Made by a program: the position numbers and the translations under genes
The notes under the pieces: generated by a model
Databases searched by the model: none
What the model was told of the DNA's origin: nothing
The model's input: only the letters and a program-made list of their open reading frames with translations
Shown: one piece after another, positions 63,450 through 64,000 of the stretch
Numbering within the stretch: position 1 is the stretch's first letter
Layout of the letters: every line of letters starts with the position of its first letter
Assembly (NCBI RefSeq): GCF_019925205.1
Contig: NC_083564.1
Span: 9,491,491 to 9,555,490 of the forward strand
Length of the DNA: 64,000 nucleotides
Direction: 5' to 3'
Source: Metopolophium dirhodum
Lineage: Eukaryota > Arthropoda > Insecta > Hemiptera > Aphididae

Positions 63450-64000
63450 ACTAGATGGAATAAATAAAAAATCGTTATTAGTAATGATTACTATAGTTCA
63501 TACGCATTATAAATGTACACAATATACATGTTATATATTTAGGGTTTATGGGAAAATATCCTATGTACTTATAAACAATATGTCAATACACGTACCGTTA
63601 CATGAACACTTTATTAGAAAATTCACTACTTTGGAATCCAGTAACGTTCGGAATTCTCATAAACTGTATATAGTTTCAAGTCATTAAATAACATAATACA
63701 TAAGAATTATATACTTACGGGTTTCCTATAAAATACAATACGGTACAAATATCTTACCCTTAGCGGTTACTACACCCGTATATATTGCTATTCGACTATT
63801 ATAATAACAATATAATATAACAACGTAAACATTATAATAATAATAATAATCAATTCCCAAACTATTATTTCACCTGTAATTATTATTATTATTATTATTA
63901 TAGGCAGTCGTCGTTTTATGGTCGTATAATAAGTTAATAACAATAAATTGCCCCTACCACGTGAAATCGGTGAGCACATTTTTGCCACTAAAACTGTATA
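63450..64000. other. AT-rich end of window with microsatellites
   Basis: (AAT)n at 63833-63850 and (ATT)n at 63879-63901. A short patch at 63950-63990 on the minus strand reads MAKMCSPISRG but has no partner. Nothing else is supported. Confidence 0.5.

Noticed and set aside
1..64000. CRISPR array, bacterial operons or integrated phage
   Set aside because: No regularly spaced repeats, no dense ORFs with ribosome-binding sites; introns, microsatellites and MITEs show a eukaryotic genome.

Overview
The window looks like nuclear DNA of an aphid (Hemiptera, most likely a pea-aphid-like Macrosiphini species). It is very AT-rich and gene-poor. The word TAGGTACC and its variants recur throughout. 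Interspersed copies of a repeat ending in a GATTCTGAGCGAAGCGATGAATG-like sequence are present, and I recall that repeat as common in aphid genomes. The species call is inference. No operons, CRISPR arrays, tRNAs or intact rRNA genes were seen, and no complete protein-coding transposon.

Most of the window appears to be long introns or intergenic DNA of genes on the minus strand. The one securely recognised coding exon is at 59263-59593 (minus). It encodes the C-terminal part of an endostatin domain and the natural stop codon of a collagen XV/XVIII-type protein (multiplexin). Its upstream exons must lie at higher coordinates and I could not find them before the window ends. Two further minus-strand exons have good splice sites and a start codon. 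The one at 13587-13673 has an N-terminus resembling PFTAIRE-type CDKs (CDK14/Eip63E). The one at 47580-47649 has an unknown product. Neither shows downstream exons here, so each probably opens into a first coding intron of many kilobases. Weaker coding-like pieces on the plus strand are at 1064-1201, 6469-6661 and 62053-62127.

Layout: 1-13.5 kb is AT-rich DNA with two copies of the aphid repeat. The candidate CDK-like 5' end is at 13.6-14.3 kb. The span 15-20 kb holds more copies of the same repeat. A pogo-like MITE lies at 23.7 kb. A CpG-rich block with a duplicated 85-bp segment occupies 24.6-25.8 kb. A perfect 156-bp foldback element, a 601-bp hAT-type element with an 8-bp target duplication and a further MITE fall in 28.9-32.3 kb. 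CpG-rich blocks with promoter-like sites are at 33-35 kb. An inverted duplication of an intron-containing gene fragment spans 36.4-37.9 kb. The second candidate 5' end is at 47.6-48.2 kb. A 489-bp hairpin MITE is at 52.1-52.6 kb. A 190-bp SINE-like insertion with 5S-rRNA-like promoter boxes and an 8-bp target duplication is at 54.96-55.15 kb. The endostatin exon follows at 59.3-59.6 kb and another hAT-type MITE at 63.2-63.45 kb.

The window shows no obvious gene system. Its notable content is the endostatin exon and an unusually well-preserved set of small non-autonomous mobile elements, several with readable ends and target-site duplications.
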